From: Polyangiaceae bacterium
GTDB taxonomy: Bacteria > Myxococcota_A > Polyangia > Polyangiales > Polyangiaceae
NCBI GenBank assembly: GCA_015075635.1
Contig: JABTUA010000003.1
Coordinates: forward strand, 372,001-436,000
DNA length: 64,000 nt
Direction of reading: 5' to 3'
Part shown: one piece after another, positions 16,225 to 25,422 of the stretch
Numbering within the stretch: position 1 is the stretch's first letter
Layout of the letters: each line of letters starts with the position of its first letter
Notes under the pieces: model-generated
Databases searched by the model: none
Told to the model about the DNA's origin: nothing
The model's input: the letters and a program-made list of their open reading frames with translations, nothing else
Program-made: the position numbers and the translations under genes

Positions 16225-18372
16225 TCAGCTCCGCGCCAGCGATGCTGGGGCGCTCGTCAAGAGCTCCCGCAGCTTGGCCGTCAGCGCGTCCGGCGTGAAC
16301 GGCTTCTGGAGGAAGGCCGCCCCGCCGTCCAGCTCCTCGCGCTCCGCGGCCGTGTCGGCGGCGTAGCCAGAGATGAACAGCAGGCGTAGACGAGGCCGCG
16401 CCTTGCGCAGCTCGCGGGCGAGATCCGGTCCGCTCATGGCCGGCATGACCAAGTCGGTGACGACCACGTCGATGTCCTCCGCGCGTTCCACCTCGCGGAG
16501 CGCCTCCGCCCCCGACGCGGCTTCGAGCACGACGAAGCCGCGCCGCTCCAGAATTCGCCGCGTGGAGCGGCGCACCATCGCGTCGTCATCGACCACGAGC
16601 ACGCGCTCTCCGCGGCCCCGCACGGGCGTCCGTTCCGGCGTCTCCGCTGGCGCCAACGGCTTGCTCGCGCTGCGGGGAAGGTAGATGTCGAATCTGCTGC
16701 CCCGTCCGAGCGTGCTCGTGACCCGGATGCACCCGTCCGACTGGTGGACGATGCCGTGTACCGTCGCGAGACCGAGACCGGTTCCTCGCGCGCCTTCTTT
16801 GGTCGTGAAGAAGGGCTCGAACAAGCGTGCCAAGGTCGTGGCGTCCATCCCGGTGCCGGTGTCGCTGACGCTGAGAAGAACGCACTGTCGAGTTCCCGGC
16901 GGCAGCTCGCCATCCACCCCGGCGGCGCGGGGATCGACCAGCGCCGTGGAGATGCGCAGCTTCCCGCCCTTGGGCATCGCTTGGCCGGCGTTCACCGTCA
17001 GGTTCATCAACACCTGCTCCACCTGGCCGCGATCGGCGAGCACGATCCCGCCCGCACCGCCGAGCGACGTCTCGAGCTCCACGTCTCGGCCGGCCAGGTG
17101 GCGGATCAGGCCCGCGTTCTCCGCGATCAGCGCGTTCAGATCGAGGGCCGAGCGCTGCATGGGTTGCCGGCGGGCGAATGCGAGGAGCTGGCGGGTCAAG
17201 CTCGTCGCGATGTCGGCGGCGTGTCGGATCTCCCGCGCCACCTCACGCACGCCATCGGGCAAGCGCTCGTCGGTCGCCAGCAGCTCCGATTGGCCGAGCA
17301 TCACCGACAGCAGGTTGTTGAAGTCGTGCGCCACGCCTCCCGCGAGCTGGGCCAGCGGCTGGAGCTTCTGCGCGTGGAGCAGCTCGGAGCGGGCTCGCTC
17401 GAGCGAGGCCTCCGCGCGGGCGCGCGACACCACCTCCTCGACGAGTGCATCGCGCGCTTCAGCCGCCGCGCGCTCTGCTCGCTCGATGGACCTGGCGACC
17501 CGCGCCGCGATGCGCGTCGCAGCCAGACCCAGGACCAGGCTCGAGCCGACCCCGACGGTGGCCGCGACGATAGCCGGGTTGCCGAGGGGAAACGAGCGCA
17601 GGACGGTGCTGATCAACAACCCCTCGGCGACCACCGCCGCGAGCAACACCGGGGCGAAGGCGCGCAGGAGGAGGCCCTCGACCGAGTGAGCGATGAGCGG
17701 CCGGAGAGGCCAAGTGTCGGCACCGGTCACCGCGATGACTCCCAGCGCGAGCAAGACGAAGGCTGATGCGGTCGAGATCGCCATGGGGATCTCGGCGGTG
17801 CCCTCGAAGAGCGGCGCCCGATAGGCGTAACCCAGCAGGAACACCGCACCGAGCATCGCGCTCGCGGTGGCGAGCGTGCTCGCAGCCTGGCGCGACGTGC
17901 GCCGCTCCCAGGGCAGGATCAACGCGACCGACAGCGGCGCGAAAGCGAGCGCCGTGTAAGTCGACATCACACCCAGGGGTACGCCGCGGAGGGTGGCATC
18001 GGTAGACATGAGCCAGCGGTCCACCTCGAGACCGAGGCTGAGCGCTCGTTCGAGGACGGTGAACACCGCCAGCAGGGCGACTCCGGAGACCGCAACTCGC
18101 GCGAGGAGCACATGACCGCGCGCCCGGAGCAGTAAGGCGCCGGCGGTGGCGATGAACGCCAGCGCGGTGTTCGGTGCCATGGGCACGGTGCTCGTGCCCA
18201 GAGCAGCCAGCTCCGGTCGGCCGCCGAGCCATCCGACCAGCGCTGAGCAGGTGAGCCCCAGCGACAGCGCAGCCGACCAAGCCGTGAACGACCGCAACGT
18301 CGCGGCCTCGACGACCGGCCTCGAAGCGTCTTTTCGAGCGCGATCCTCGGGTATTTCGTCAGCGTCAGCCAA
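16225..18372 (-). CDS. Hybrid sensor histidine kinase with receiver domain
   Basis: A 715-residue membrane kinase. The first 285 residues hold about eight hydrophobic helices forming an integral membrane sensor. A short coiled linker leads to the dimerisation domain with phospho-acceptor His near residue 349 (GGVAHDFNNLL), then HATPase_c with N-box (LTVNAGQAM), G1 (DTGTGM) and G2 (GTGLGL). A receiver domain closes the protein (VLVVDDD near 595, phospho-acceptor Asp in VTDLVMP near 640, Lys in LQKPF near 693). The H-box type is that of PAS-less hybrid kinases where the receiver tunes or relays phosphate. No cognate DNA-binding regulator is adjacent. Divergent from the truncated haemoglobin. 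Confidence 0.92.
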   Translation of the reverse strand: MADADEIPEDRARKDASRPVVEAATLRSFTAWSAALSLGLTCSALVGWLGGRPELAALGTSTVPMAPNTALAFIATAGALLLRARGHVLLARVAVSGVALLAVFTVLERALSLGLEVDRWLMSTDATLRGVPLGVMSTYTALAFAPLSVALILPWERRTSRQAASTLATASAMLGAVFLLGYAYRAPLFEGTAEIPMAISTASAFVLLALGVIAVTGADTWPLRPLIAHSVEGLLLRAFAPVLLAAVVAEGLLISTVLRSFPLGNPAIVAATVGVGSSLVLGLAATRIAARVARSIERAERAAAEARDALVEEVVSRARAEASLERARSELLHAQKLQPLAQLAGGVAHDFNNLLSVMLGQSELLATDERLPDGVREVAREIRHAADIATSLTRQLLAFARRQPMQRSALDLNALIAENAGLIRHLAGRDVELETSLGGAGGIVLADRGQVEQVLMNLTVNAGQAMPKGGKLRISTALVDPRAAGVDGELPPGTRQCVLLSVSDTGTGMDATTLARLFEPFFTTKEGARGTGLGLATVHGIVHQSDGCIRVTSTLGRGSRFDIYLPRSASKPLAPAETPERTPVRGRGERVLVVDDDAMVRRSTRRILERRGFVVLEAASGAEALREVERAEDIDVVVTDLVMPAMSGPDLARELRKARPRLRLLFISGYAADTAAEREELDGGAAFLQKPFTPDALTAKLRELLTSAPASLARS

Positions 18373-18380
18373 GAATCAGG

Positions 18381-18430
18381 TTTCGCCTTCGCGGGCGAAA
18401 ACGTCCGTTCTCGACTCCGCTTAAGTGGAG
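18381..18430. promoter_or_regulatory. Two inverted repeats between the hybrid kinase and truncated haemoglobin genes
   Basis: TTTCGCC (18381-18387) and GGCGAAA (18394-18400) form a 7-bp inverted repeat with a 6-bp spacer. Just downstream, CTCCGCTTAAGTGGAG (18415-18430) is a 16-bp palindrome broken by one mismatched pair. They occupy the 99-bp divergent intergenic space and are good operator candidates for either gene. The binding protein is unknown. Confidence 0.4.
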
Positions 18431-18471
18431 ACGCTCACCCCGGGTCGATGATACCTTTCGCGGGCTGGGTC

Positions 18472-18840
18472 ATGAACAAACCACTGTACGAGCGGCTAGG
18501 TGGGCACGAGGCGATCTTCGCGACCGTGCACGCCTTCTACAGCAAGGTGATGGCGGATCCGGAGCTGTCGCCGTTCTTCACGCACCTGAACATGCAGGCT
18601 CAAGCGGACAAACAGATCGCCTTTCTGACCATGGCCTTCGGTGGCCCCAGCCGGTACAGCGGCCGCGATCTCCGGACCGCCCACGCGGGCCTGGTTGCGC
18701 GCGGCCTGGGCGATCTGCACTTCGATCGCATCGCGCTCCACCTGAAGGACACGCTGAACGAGCTGGCCGTGCCGAGCGGGCTGGTGGGAGAGGTGCTCGG
18801 CATCGTGGAATCGACGCGGAAGGACGTCTTGGGACGATGA
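18472..18840 (+). CDS. Group I truncated haemoglobin
   Basis: A 122-residue 2/2 haemoglobin. It opens with YERLGGHEAIFATVHAFYSKV, typical of truncated globins, and carries the proximal His in LRTAHAGL near residue 73 and the B-helix Phe-Tyr pair (AFYSK). Truncated globins bind oxygen or nitric oxide and protect against nitrosative or oxidative stress. ATG at 18472 gives the family's normal length; an in-frame ATG at 18448 would add eight residues and no recognisable signal. The stop overlaps the following small gene in ATGA, so both are translated together. Confidence 0.88.
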   Translation: MNKPLYERLGGHEAIFATVHAFYSKVMADPELSPFFTHLNMQAQADKQIAFLTMAFGGPSRYSGRDLRTAHAGLVARGLGDLHFDRIALHLKDTLNELAVPSGLVGEVLGIVESTRKDVLGR

Positions 18841-19100
18841 GCGCCGCCGCCCGCCGCTGGGGGTGGACCGATGAGGCCGAGCAGACGCAGGTGACGCTGC
18901 GTCTGGACGCGCTCTGGTTCGACCGCGTGGAGGTGCGCGAGGACGGGAATCTGCGCTCGCTCGGGGTCGAGGCGTTCCTGAAGGAACCGCTGGACCAGCG
19001 CCTGCGCTGGCATTTCAGCGGTCGCCTGGCGTTCTTCAAGGGAGACTCCCAGGTGGACACGCTGGACGCGATGAAGAGCCTGATGGCTGCCGCCCGCTGA
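18837..19100 (+). CDS. Small protein coupled to the truncated haemoglobin
   Basis: An 87-residue soluble protein, rich in Trp, Arg and acidic residues, with strands such as QVTLRLDALWFDRVEVRED. It has no Cys, no signal and no known motif. The ATGA overlap with the globin gene is strong evidence of coupling and of a shared role, for instance as a reductase-partner adaptor or a regulator (pure inference). Codon use matches the neighbours. I know of no family for it. Confidence 0.65.
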   Translation: MSAAARRWGWTDEAEQTQVTLRLDALWFDRVEVREDGNLRSLGVEAFLKEPLDQRLRWHFSGRLAFFKGDSQVDTLDAMKSLMAAAR

Positions 19101-19121
19101 CGGCGCTATCCTCGGCCCGCC

Positions 19122-19643
19122 ATGCCGGGGAAGCTCTGGGTCAGTCTTTGCTGTTCTGCACTTCTGCTCGTCGGGGCGTGCGGCGGTAGCCAACCGCCTG
19201 CGGAATCGCCGGAGCCGGTGCAAGAAGAGCCCAAGCCCGAGCCGAAGTCGGAGCCGAGCGACGAACCCACCGAGGAGCCGACGGGCGAAGCAGGCAAAGG
19301 TGAGGGTGAGGGCAAAGGCCCCGCCGCTGAGCCGACTTTCAAGGAAGACAGTTCGGTGGACGAGGCCATCGCCGCCGTGCCGCAAGGCACGCCGCGAGTC
19401 AACGTCGAGCAGGACCGGCTGGCCAAGCCGCTGATGGAGGAGAGCCTCTACAAGCCGTGCAAGATGGCGCCGAACCAGCACTTCAAGCTGAAGGTCGCGA
19501 TCTGGGACGGCAAGGCCGTCGGCATCGACCTGACCGCGACGCCCAAGAACGACAAGGTCGTCGCCTGCATCAAGCAGCAGATCAACGGCATCACCTGGAA
19601 GGACAAGGTGAAGTCGCTGAATACGGTCGAGTATCAGTTCTGA
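19122..19643 (+). CDS. Lipoprotein with AgmX/PglI-like C-terminal domain
   Basis: A 173-residue predicted lipoprotein: signal ending LLLVGAC (Cys near residue 20), an acidic Pro/Glu/Lys linker to about residue 65, then a compact domain of about 100 residues. The domain has the layout of the AgmX/PglI C-terminal family of myxobacteria, itself related to TonB C-terminal-like folds: a Cys early (YKPCKM), a strand pair and a second Cys (VVACIKQQI) that may pair in a disulphide. Such proteins are periplasmic parts of gliding or envelope machines. A TATCCT hexamer (19107-19112) lies 9 bp before the ATG and there is no Shine-Dalgarno. Confidence 0.7.
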   Translation: MPGKLWVSLCCSALLLVGACGGSQPPAESPEPVQEEPKPEPKSEPSDEPTEEPTGEAGKGEGEGKGPAAEPTFKEDSSVDEAIAAVPQGTPRVNVEQDRLAKPLMEESLYKPCKMAPNQHFKLKVAIWDGKAVGIDLTATPKNDKVVACIKQQINGITWKDKVKSLNTVEYQF

Positions 19644-19716
19644 CCCGGCTCGGCGGCCAGGCCCGGTCTTTTCGCTTCCGCGCGGGCGTGCGACCATCGA
19701 CTCGGAGGTGTTGGCC

Positions 19717-20910
19717 GTGCGCGGACTGCTCGCATTCTCGAGCGTGCTCTTGCTCGCCTGCTCGCCGGAGGAGGGGGGCGAACCCGAGCCCCCGCCGGCA
19801 GTCGCCGTGAGCACCGAGCTCTCGACGCGCTGGGAGCTGCTCGACCATCGGCTCTCGCTGCTCGAGATCGGGTTCGACGCTCAGGACGACCAGCGGGGCG
19901 GCGTGCTCGCGGGGCAGAACGATGGTGGCCCCTTCGGCGCGTTCGACACCGCGATCGTGCGGCAGGCCTTCACGCTCTACGAAGGCAAGGCGCTGGCCTC
20001 CACCGAGGGCTCCGTGTTGATTCACATCCCAGGCCCCGGCTCGCTGGATCCCGACGCGTTCGTCGCCGAGGTGGACGCGCGCGTGGATGCCTCGAAGCTC
20101 CCAGCCGAGGGCGCGCTCGCCGCTTGGATCCGCGGCTATCGCCTCAGCACGAACGAATACCCGACACCGCCGCCCTTCGCGTCGGATCCGGATCTGCCCT
20201 ATGACCCCGCCCAGGGCTTCACCACGCAGGGAGTCGGCATCGCCCTCGGTGACCTGCGCCGCGAGGGAGCCGAGATCGTGGTGCCCGTCCGCGCGCGCCA
20301 CAGCTTGGGTGCGGCAGATCGAGCGAACATGAACGCTGCCGCGCCCCAAGCCAGCTCGTGGTTGCGCGTCGACTTCGTGGTGGTGGGCGCCCGCGGGGTC
20401 GCGAGCGCCCTGTCCTTGCAGAAGATCGCCTACACGCTCGGAACCACGGAGTACGGCAAGAACACGTTTCATCCGCACGCGGACGACACGCTGCAAGCGC
20501 TCGAGATCGCGGGCGAGCCTCAGTTCGCCTCCGGGTTGGTGGGCCTCAAGCGCTTCGACATCTGGATCAACGCCGACGGTCACATCGATCCCGCCTGTGT
20601 CGTCGTGCAGGATCCGGTGAACTTCGCCGGCGAACCAGTGTCGGGGCCGGGGCGTTATCTCACGGAGCTGAGCGCGCGGTTGTGGGACGTTCAGTACGCG
20701 GCAGACGCCGGCCGCGCCAGCGCACGCCTCGATCTGTTCTGCTCCAACACCTCCACCGTGAAGGAGATCGGCAACCTCTGCCTCGGGCTCGAGGGTGAGC
20801 TGAGCCTGTTGCAGGTGGATGCCCCGATTTCGACCCGCGAGATCCCCGCGTTCGAGCTCGAGCTCACGAGTGGAGAGCTCACCGAGAAGGAAGTGCGTTT
20901 CGACCCGTAG
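19717..20910 (+). CDS. Predicted lipoprotein, unknown function
   Basis: A 397-residue predicted lipoprotein (signal LLAFSSVLLLAC, Cys near residue 14) with a short acidic linker and an all-beta-looking body. Conserved-looking segments include LSLLEIGFDAQDDQRGG, IHIPGPGSLDPDAF and RFDIWINADGHIDPAC. No family recognised. Two GTGs compete: 19708 and 19717. I prefer 19717 because GGAGG (19704-19708) lies 8 bp upstream, an ideal ribosome-binding distance, and the second start gives a clean signal peptide. The kinase gene begins 7 bp after the stop, so they are probably one operon. Confidence 0.7.
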   Translation: MRGLLAFSSVLLLACSPEEGGEPEPPPAVAVSTELSTRWELLDHRLSLLEIGFDAQDDQRGGVLAGQNDGGPFGAFDTAIVRQAFTLYEGKALASTEGSVLIHIPGPGSLDPDAFVAEVDARVDASKLPAEGALAAWIRGYRLSTNEYPTPPPFASDPDLPYDPAQGFTTQGVGIALGDLRREGAEIVVPVRARHSLGAADRANMNAAAPQASSWLRVDFVVVGARGVASALSLQKIAYTLGTTEYGKNTFHPHADDTLQALEIAGEPQFASGLVGLKRFDIWINADGHIDPACVVVQDPVNFAGEPVSGPGRYLTELSARLWDVQYAADAGRASARLDLFCSNTSTVKEIGNLCLGLEGELSLLQVDAPISTREIPAFELELTSGELTEKEVRFDP

Positions 20911-20917
20911 AGCACCC

Positions 20918-22900
20918 ATGGACGAGCAAAAGAAGCCGGACCCGAGGCAGGCCGAGACCGTAGAGGTCGCTCCGAGCGACCCGTACGCCGCGACCATCAG
21001 CGCCACTGCGCTCGCGGGGGCTCGCCGTGCCTCGAGCGCCGTGACCCAGGCGGCGCCGATCGTCAACGTCCAGCCCACGCTGTCCTTCGCGCCGGAGGCG
21101 GATGCGCGCTTCGTCGCGCGCTATGACGTCCGCCAGCGGCTGGGCGCGGGCGGCATGGGCGAGGTGAGGCTCGTGAACGACGCGGCGACGGGCCGCGATG
21201 TCGCGATGAAGATGATGCACGCCGGAGAGAGAGACGGTTGGTCCCAGGGCCGAGCGCGCTTCCTGCGCGAGGCACGCGTGCAGGCTCAGCTGGAGCATCC
21301 TGCGATCGTTCCCGTCTACGACATTGGCGCGGATCCGGAGGGCCGCGAGTACTTCACGATGAAGCGCATTGGCGGCAGGACCCTGTCGTTCGTGCTGGAT
21401 GCGCTGGGCCGCGGCAAGCAGGAGACGCTCGACGAGTATCCCTTGAACAAGCTGCTCGGGATCTTCCGTCAGGTCTGCCTGGCGGTGGAATACGCCCACC
21501 GGCGCGGCGTCGTGCACCGGGATCTGAAGCCCGACAACATCATGTTGGGCGAGCTCGGTGAGGTGTACGTGCTGGATTGGGGCCTCGCGATGGTTCGCGA
21601 TCTAGATGACGACCCGATGCCGACCACCACTTCACCCGTCGTACGCCACGTCCCCCAGGGCGTGTCGGTGGCAGGCTCGGTCATGGGGACGCCGGGCTAC
21701 ATGGCTCCGGAGCAAGCCATGGGTCAGGGGACTCTCGACCAGCGCTCGGACGTCTATTCGCTGGGCGCCATCTTGTTCGAGATCCTGACGCTCGAGCCGT
21801 TCATCCAGGGCCAGGGGACCAAGCAGCTCATCGAGAGCTCCATACGCGGCTCCGACGCTGCCGCACGCATGGCGGACAAGAACGTTCCTCCCGAGCTGAC
21901 CGGGCTCTGCGCGGCGGCCACGCGGCGCGCTCGTGAAGAGCGTCTCGAGTCGGCCCAAGCCCTGGCTGACGGCATCCAGGACTATCTCGACGGCGATCGC
22001 GACGCCGAGCTTCGGATGCGGCTTGCCGACCAGCACATCCTGGCCGCCGAGGGCGCGGCGGAACGCTCGAGAACGAACGACGGGGATCCGATCGCGGAGC
22101 GCCGGCGTGCGATGCAAGAGGCGGGTCGGGCGCTGGCGCTGGATCCGACCTCCGCCCGCGCGGCGGCGGTCATGATGCGTATGTTGCTCGAACCCCCGCC
22201 GGTGCTTCCTCCAGAGGTCGAAGCCGAAGTCGCTCGGGAGGAGACGGCGGAAGCCCGCGCCACGGCGCGACAGGGGATTGGCACCTATTTCGCGAACGGC
22301 GCAGTCGCCGTCGTGGCGGCGTTCATCCTGGGCCTGCGCGACGTGCGCTGGCTCGCTGCCATCGTCATCCCGCAGTGGCTCGCGTCCGCCATGTGCGTCT
22401 ACGTCGCGAAGCGCGAGCGCATCGTCGCCGGTCACGTGCTCGTCATTGGCTTCTTCGGCTTCGCCGCCATCGCAGCGGACTCTGGCATCGCCGGGCCGCT
22501 GATCCTGGTCCCCGCCTACGCCGCGGCTCACGTGATCATCCTGAGCATGGCGCGGACGGGGAAATACCGCTGGGTGATCCTGGCCATGGGCATCCTCAGC
22601 GTCGCGATCCCCGTCGCGCTCGAGTACACGGGCTGGATCACCCCGGCGTACGAGTTCGTCGCGGACGGCATTCACATTCGTCCGCGCTTCGTCGAGCTGC
22701 CGCCACTCGCGCTCCCGCTGGGCGCGGCGGAGGCCGTGGCCACGGCGGTCATCGGCCCGGCGTTCGTCGGCTATCGTCAGAGCGACGTGGTCCGGCGCTT
22801 GCGTCGCCAGCAGCACTTGCAGGCGTGGATGCTGCGCCAGCTCGCGCCCGAAGCCCGCGTCGTCGACGCAGCGGAAGCAGCCGCGCCTCACTCGCGATAG
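20918..22900 (+). CDS. Membrane Ser/Thr protein kinase with DWG in place of DFG
   Basis: A 660-residue Hanks-type kinase. After about 65 residues of Ala/Thr-rich leader comes the kinase domain (residues 68-350): loop LGAGGMGEVRL, catalytic Lys98 in VAMKMMH, HRDLKPDN near residue 200, a DWG metal-binding motif near 219 instead of DFG, and APEQAMG near 267. A helical linker containing a TPR-like stretch (ALALDPTSARAAAVMM) leads to about six hydrophobic helices between residues 460 and 640, so the kinase faces the cytoplasm with a membrane-embedded C-terminal module. The DWG variant is seen in a subset of myxobacterial and planctomycete kinases and does not itself imply inactivity. Confidence 0.9.
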   Translation: MDEQKKPDPRQAETVEVAPSDPYAATISATALAGARRASSAVTQAAPIVNVQPTLSFAPEADARFVARYDVRQRLGAGGMGEVRLVNDAATGRDVAMKMMHAGERDGWSQGRARFLREARVQAQLEHPAIVPVYDIGADPEGREYFTMKRIGGRTLSFVLDALGRGKQETLDEYPLNKLLGIFRQVCLAVEYAHRRGVVHRDLKPDNIMLGELGEVYVLDWGLAMVRDLDDDPMPTTTSPVVRHVPQGVSVAGSVMGTPGYMAPEQAMGQGTLDQRSDVYSLGAILFEILTLEPFIQGQGTKQLIESSIRGSDAAARMADKNVPPELTGLCAAATRRAREERLESAQALADGIQDYLDGDRDAELRMRLADQHILAAEGAAERSRTNDGDPIAERRRAMQEAGRALALDPTSARAAAVMMRMLLEPPPVLPPEVEAEVAREETAEARATARQGIGTYFANGAVAVVAAFILGLRDVRWLAAIVIPQWLASAMCVYVAKRERIVAGHVLVIGFFGFAAIAADSGIAGPLILVPAYAAAHVIILSMARTGKYRWVILAMGILSVAIPVALEYTGWITPAYEFVADGIHIRPRFVELPPLALPLGAAEAVATAVIGPAFVGYRQSDVVRRLRRQQHLQAWMLRQLAPEARVVDAAEAAAPHSR

Positions 22901-23571
22901 TAGAAGCGAAACTCGCAGCGCGCGGAGCCCTCGGCGATGGTCTTGCCGCGGCGCAAGCCCAGGAGAGAGCCTTCGGAGTCGAAGTGCCGAGAGTCCGCGG
23001 CACAGAAGTTGGGAGCGAGATGACCTCGGCCGGCTGCGTTGCACAGCTCCACCAGCCGGCAGGCGGTCACGTCGACTGCGAGCTCGCGATCGCCTCCCTG
23101 CACGGTGCCGATCTCCGCGTTGAACATCCTCTCGCCGATCGACTTCAAGAACTCGTCGCGCTCCGGCTCGGGCGCCTTCGCCCACTCTTCCGGCGCCGGC
23201 GCCTGGACGCTCTTCGCCACGAAACGCGCACCCGTCTCCACGATCACGTCGCCCAGGAGGGCGTTCTTGGCCTGGTCGTCGAGCCCGATCACGTCGCGCA
23301 AGACGTCATCGAGGTGGAACAAGGTGCGCAGCTGGTGGCGGCAGAGATCTTCTCGCCAGTCGTCCCAGCCGGCACGGGGTACGTCCGCGAGTGGATCGAG
23401 ATCCCGCCGCACGATCAGCGAAACTCCGACGCGAAGCGTGCGCAAGAGGCCCAGGTGTCGCCGGATGACGCCGAGCGCCGTCGGGATCCCCGTCGATCGA
23501 TCGAAGCGATCGAGCTCGCGCTTCGTGAGGCGCGACAGCGGGGTCACGGGCATGCCGCCCGACTCTATCAT
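22888..23571 (-). CDS. L-2-amino-thiazoline-4-carboxylate hydrolase-like protein
   Basis: A 227-residue protein whose C-terminal half matches the ATC hydrolase-like family: a conserved Cys in the segment NFCAADSRHFDSEG near residue 188, and the terminal motif with KTIAEGSARCEFRFYY. In characterised members this fold hydrolyses a cyclic amino-thiazoline to S-carbamoyl-cysteine, but most bacterial homologues have no assigned substrate. No export signal. Its 3' end overlaps the kinase gene's 3' end by 13 bp on the opposite strand. Family call moderate, substrate unknown. Confidence 0.75.
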   Translation of the reverse strand: MIESGGMPVTPLSRLTKRELDRFDRSTGIPTALGVIRRHLGLLRTLRVGVSLIVRRDLDPLADVPRAGWDDWREDLCRHQLRTLFHLDDVLRDVIGLDDQAKNALLGDVIVETGARFVAKSVQAPAPEEWAKAPEPERDEFLKSIGERMFNAEIGTVQGGDRELAVDVTACRLVELCNAAGRGHLAPNFCAADSRHFDSEGSLLGLRRGKTIAEGSARCEFRFYYRE

Positions 23572-23616
23572 GACGATGAGCTGCTCGCGTTGAGGACGCG
23601 GATGCGCGAGGCAGCA

Positions 23617-24003
23617 TCACTCGGAGCGCTCGGCCGCCAGAACGACCTCTCGGGTCGGAACGCGGAGCAGCACGTAACCGACTCCCAACACACCGGCCAG
23701 TAGCACCGCGACCTTGACGACCATGCTCGTCGCCACGATCGCGCTCGTGCCCACGGCGACCGAGGCGACCGCCGCCGCAGCGAGCTTCGCGCGCCGCGGC
23801 ATCCCCAGGCCGTTGCGGTAGTCGCGAATCGCCTGACCGATGTGGGGGAGCGAGAGCAACCAGGCGAGGAGCCGCGGGCTCGAGCGCGCGAACGCCCAGG
23901 CCGCGAGCAGGAAGAACGGCGTCCCCGGCAGCAGGGGCAGCGCCAGGCCCGCGAAACCGAGCGCCGTGAAGGCGAGGCCGAGGAAGATCCACGCGACGCG
24001 CAC
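23617..24003 (-). CDS. DUF454 (YbaN-like) inner-membrane protein
   Basis: A 128-residue membrane protein with the DUF454/YbaN signature: an N-terminal helix with LPLLPGTPFFLLAAWAFARSSPRL, a polar segment containing RDYRNGLG and RRAK, and two further helices near residues 75-115. The family is widespread in Proteobacteria; its molecular function is unproven. It ends 45 bp before the ATC-hydrolase-like gene, so the two may be co-transcribed. Confidence 0.88.
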   Translation of the reverse strand: MRVAWIFLGLAFTALGFAGLALPLLPGTPFFLLAAWAFARSSPRLLAWLLSLPHIGQAIRDYRNGLGMPRRAKLAAAAVASVAVGTSAIVATSMVVKVAVLLAGVLGVGYVLLRVPTREVVLAAERSE

Positions 24004-24057
24004 GCCCCGACCTTTGCACGCCGGGCGCGCTCGGGCAAAGCAGCGCGGGTGGGGCTT

Positions 24058-25422
24058 TCAGCGCGCGCCGAGCCGGAGCAATGTCCGCACTTTGCCGTCC
24101 GGCAACCCGCGCACCACGACGTGGTCGGTGCGAGCGTAGGCGAGCCACACCTCGTCCGGGGAGAGGACCGGGACCTGGCTGTCGGCCTCGAGCTCGAGCT
24201 CGGTCGAGTCCTGCACGATCCGCATGCGCTCGCCGTACACGATCCTGGAGCGACCCGTGCGACCGAGCGGAACCGGCTGAGCCTCGGCGTTCTGGGTGCA
24301 CGCGGGCACGCTGGCGCGCCCCGCGGGCACTCCCACCGCTGCGCCCGGCGCCGGAGGAGCGTCGAGGTACGGCGCGCCCATCACGCCGGCGGAGTCGCCG
24401 CAGGTGTACTTGCCGCGCCCGAGGTCCAGCTTGGCGATGCCGCCGCAGCCCTCGAGCAGCAGGGTCTTGCCGTCGGGGAGGACCGTCCCATTCAGGATCG
24501 GGCCCTGATCGCAGCCGGGGACGACGCGCGTGACGCGGCGGCGGCTCTTCAGCGTCACGCCGTCAAGCACGACCAGATCGTCGCCGCAGGTGACGACGAG
24601 CAAGTCCCCGTTCGGGCTCGGCGTCGGGTTGCCCAACTCGCGATCGCCGGTACAGCGCACGACCGCGCGGCGCTCGACCGTGCCCTTCTCGAGATCCCAG
24701 CGAAGCACCTGCCGGTTCTCGATGGAGAACCCGATCTTGCCGCTCACTCCCGCGCGCGGCGGCGCGATTGGATACTGCTGGAAGGGAAGCCCCGGGCCGA
24801 GCACCAGCTGGCGCTCCGGGTCGTAGAGCAGGGCGCTCTGCCGCGCGCTGCCGTCGGGCGCCGTCTCGACGAAGGTCACGCTGAAGCGCATGCCGCCGAG
24901 CAAGGGTGTGACGGTCTCGACGCTCGCGCCTGGGGGCGCGCTGCGCGTATCGAGGCGGGCGAGCTTCGAGCCGGCCTGCACCAAGAGCACGCGCTCGCGC
25001 TCGAGGGTGATCGCCGGCACGTCGGTGAGCGCGGTCCCGGGACCGTCGTGTGCGACCGCCAGATCGGGTGTGGTGAGGAGCGCCACGCGCTCCGGGAGGA
25101 CGAGCACCACTCCGGCGTGGGCCGACGAGGTGACGAGCGTGCGCTGCCCCTCCGGCAAGGGGACCTCCCGGGATCCGCCCTGGGACGTCCACGCGAGCAG
25201 CGACCGCGAGCCCTCCACCAGCAACGTCCCGTCCCCGGCGAATGCGACCAGGCGCGGGGGATCGGCCGGCGGCGCTTCGAGCTCGGGCCCCGCCGGTACC
25301 GGCGCGGACGCGATCGGCGGAGGCGCCGGCGCCTGGGGAGCGCTCGCCCGCACCTCCGGCGCCCGCCGAACCGGTGACGCACACGAGATGACCAACGCGA
25401 CCGCGAGCATCGAGCGCTTCAT
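24058..25422 (-). CDS. Predicted lipoprotein with beta-propeller-like repeats
   Basis: A 454-residue predicted lipoprotein (signal MLAVALVISC, Cys near residue 14, then an Ala/Pro linker). The body is a succession of short strand repeats such as VAFAGDGTLLVEGSRSLLAW and LVVTCGDDLVVLDG, the style of WD40/YVTN-like propellers, with late Cys pairs. ATG at 25422 was preferred to longer versions because GGAG lies at normal distance before it and the signal peptide begins there. Surface or periplasmic binding function is inferred; no enzyme motif is visible. Confidence 0.68.
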   Translation of the reverse strand: MKRSMLAVALVISCASPVRRAPEVRASAPQAPAPPPIASAPVPAGPELEAPPADPPRLVAFAGDGTLLVEGSRSLLAWTSQGGSREVPLPEGQRTLVTSSAHAGVVLVLPERVALLTTPDLAVAHDGPGTALTDVPAITLERERVLLVQAGSKLARLDTRSAPPGASVETVTPLLGGMRFSVTFVETAPDGSARQSALLYDPERQLVLGPGLPFQQYPIAPPRAGVSGKIGFSIENRQVLRWDLEKGTVERRAVVRCTGDRELGNPTPSPNGDLLVVTCGDDLVVLDGVTLKSRRRVTRVVPGCDQGPILNGTVLPDGKTLLLEGCGGIAKLDLGRGKYTCGDSAGVMGAPYLDAPPAPGAAVGVPAGRASVPACTQNAEAQPVPLGRTGRSRIVYGERMRIVQDSTELELEADSQVPVLSPDEVWLAYARTDHVVVRGLPDGKVRTLLRLGAR

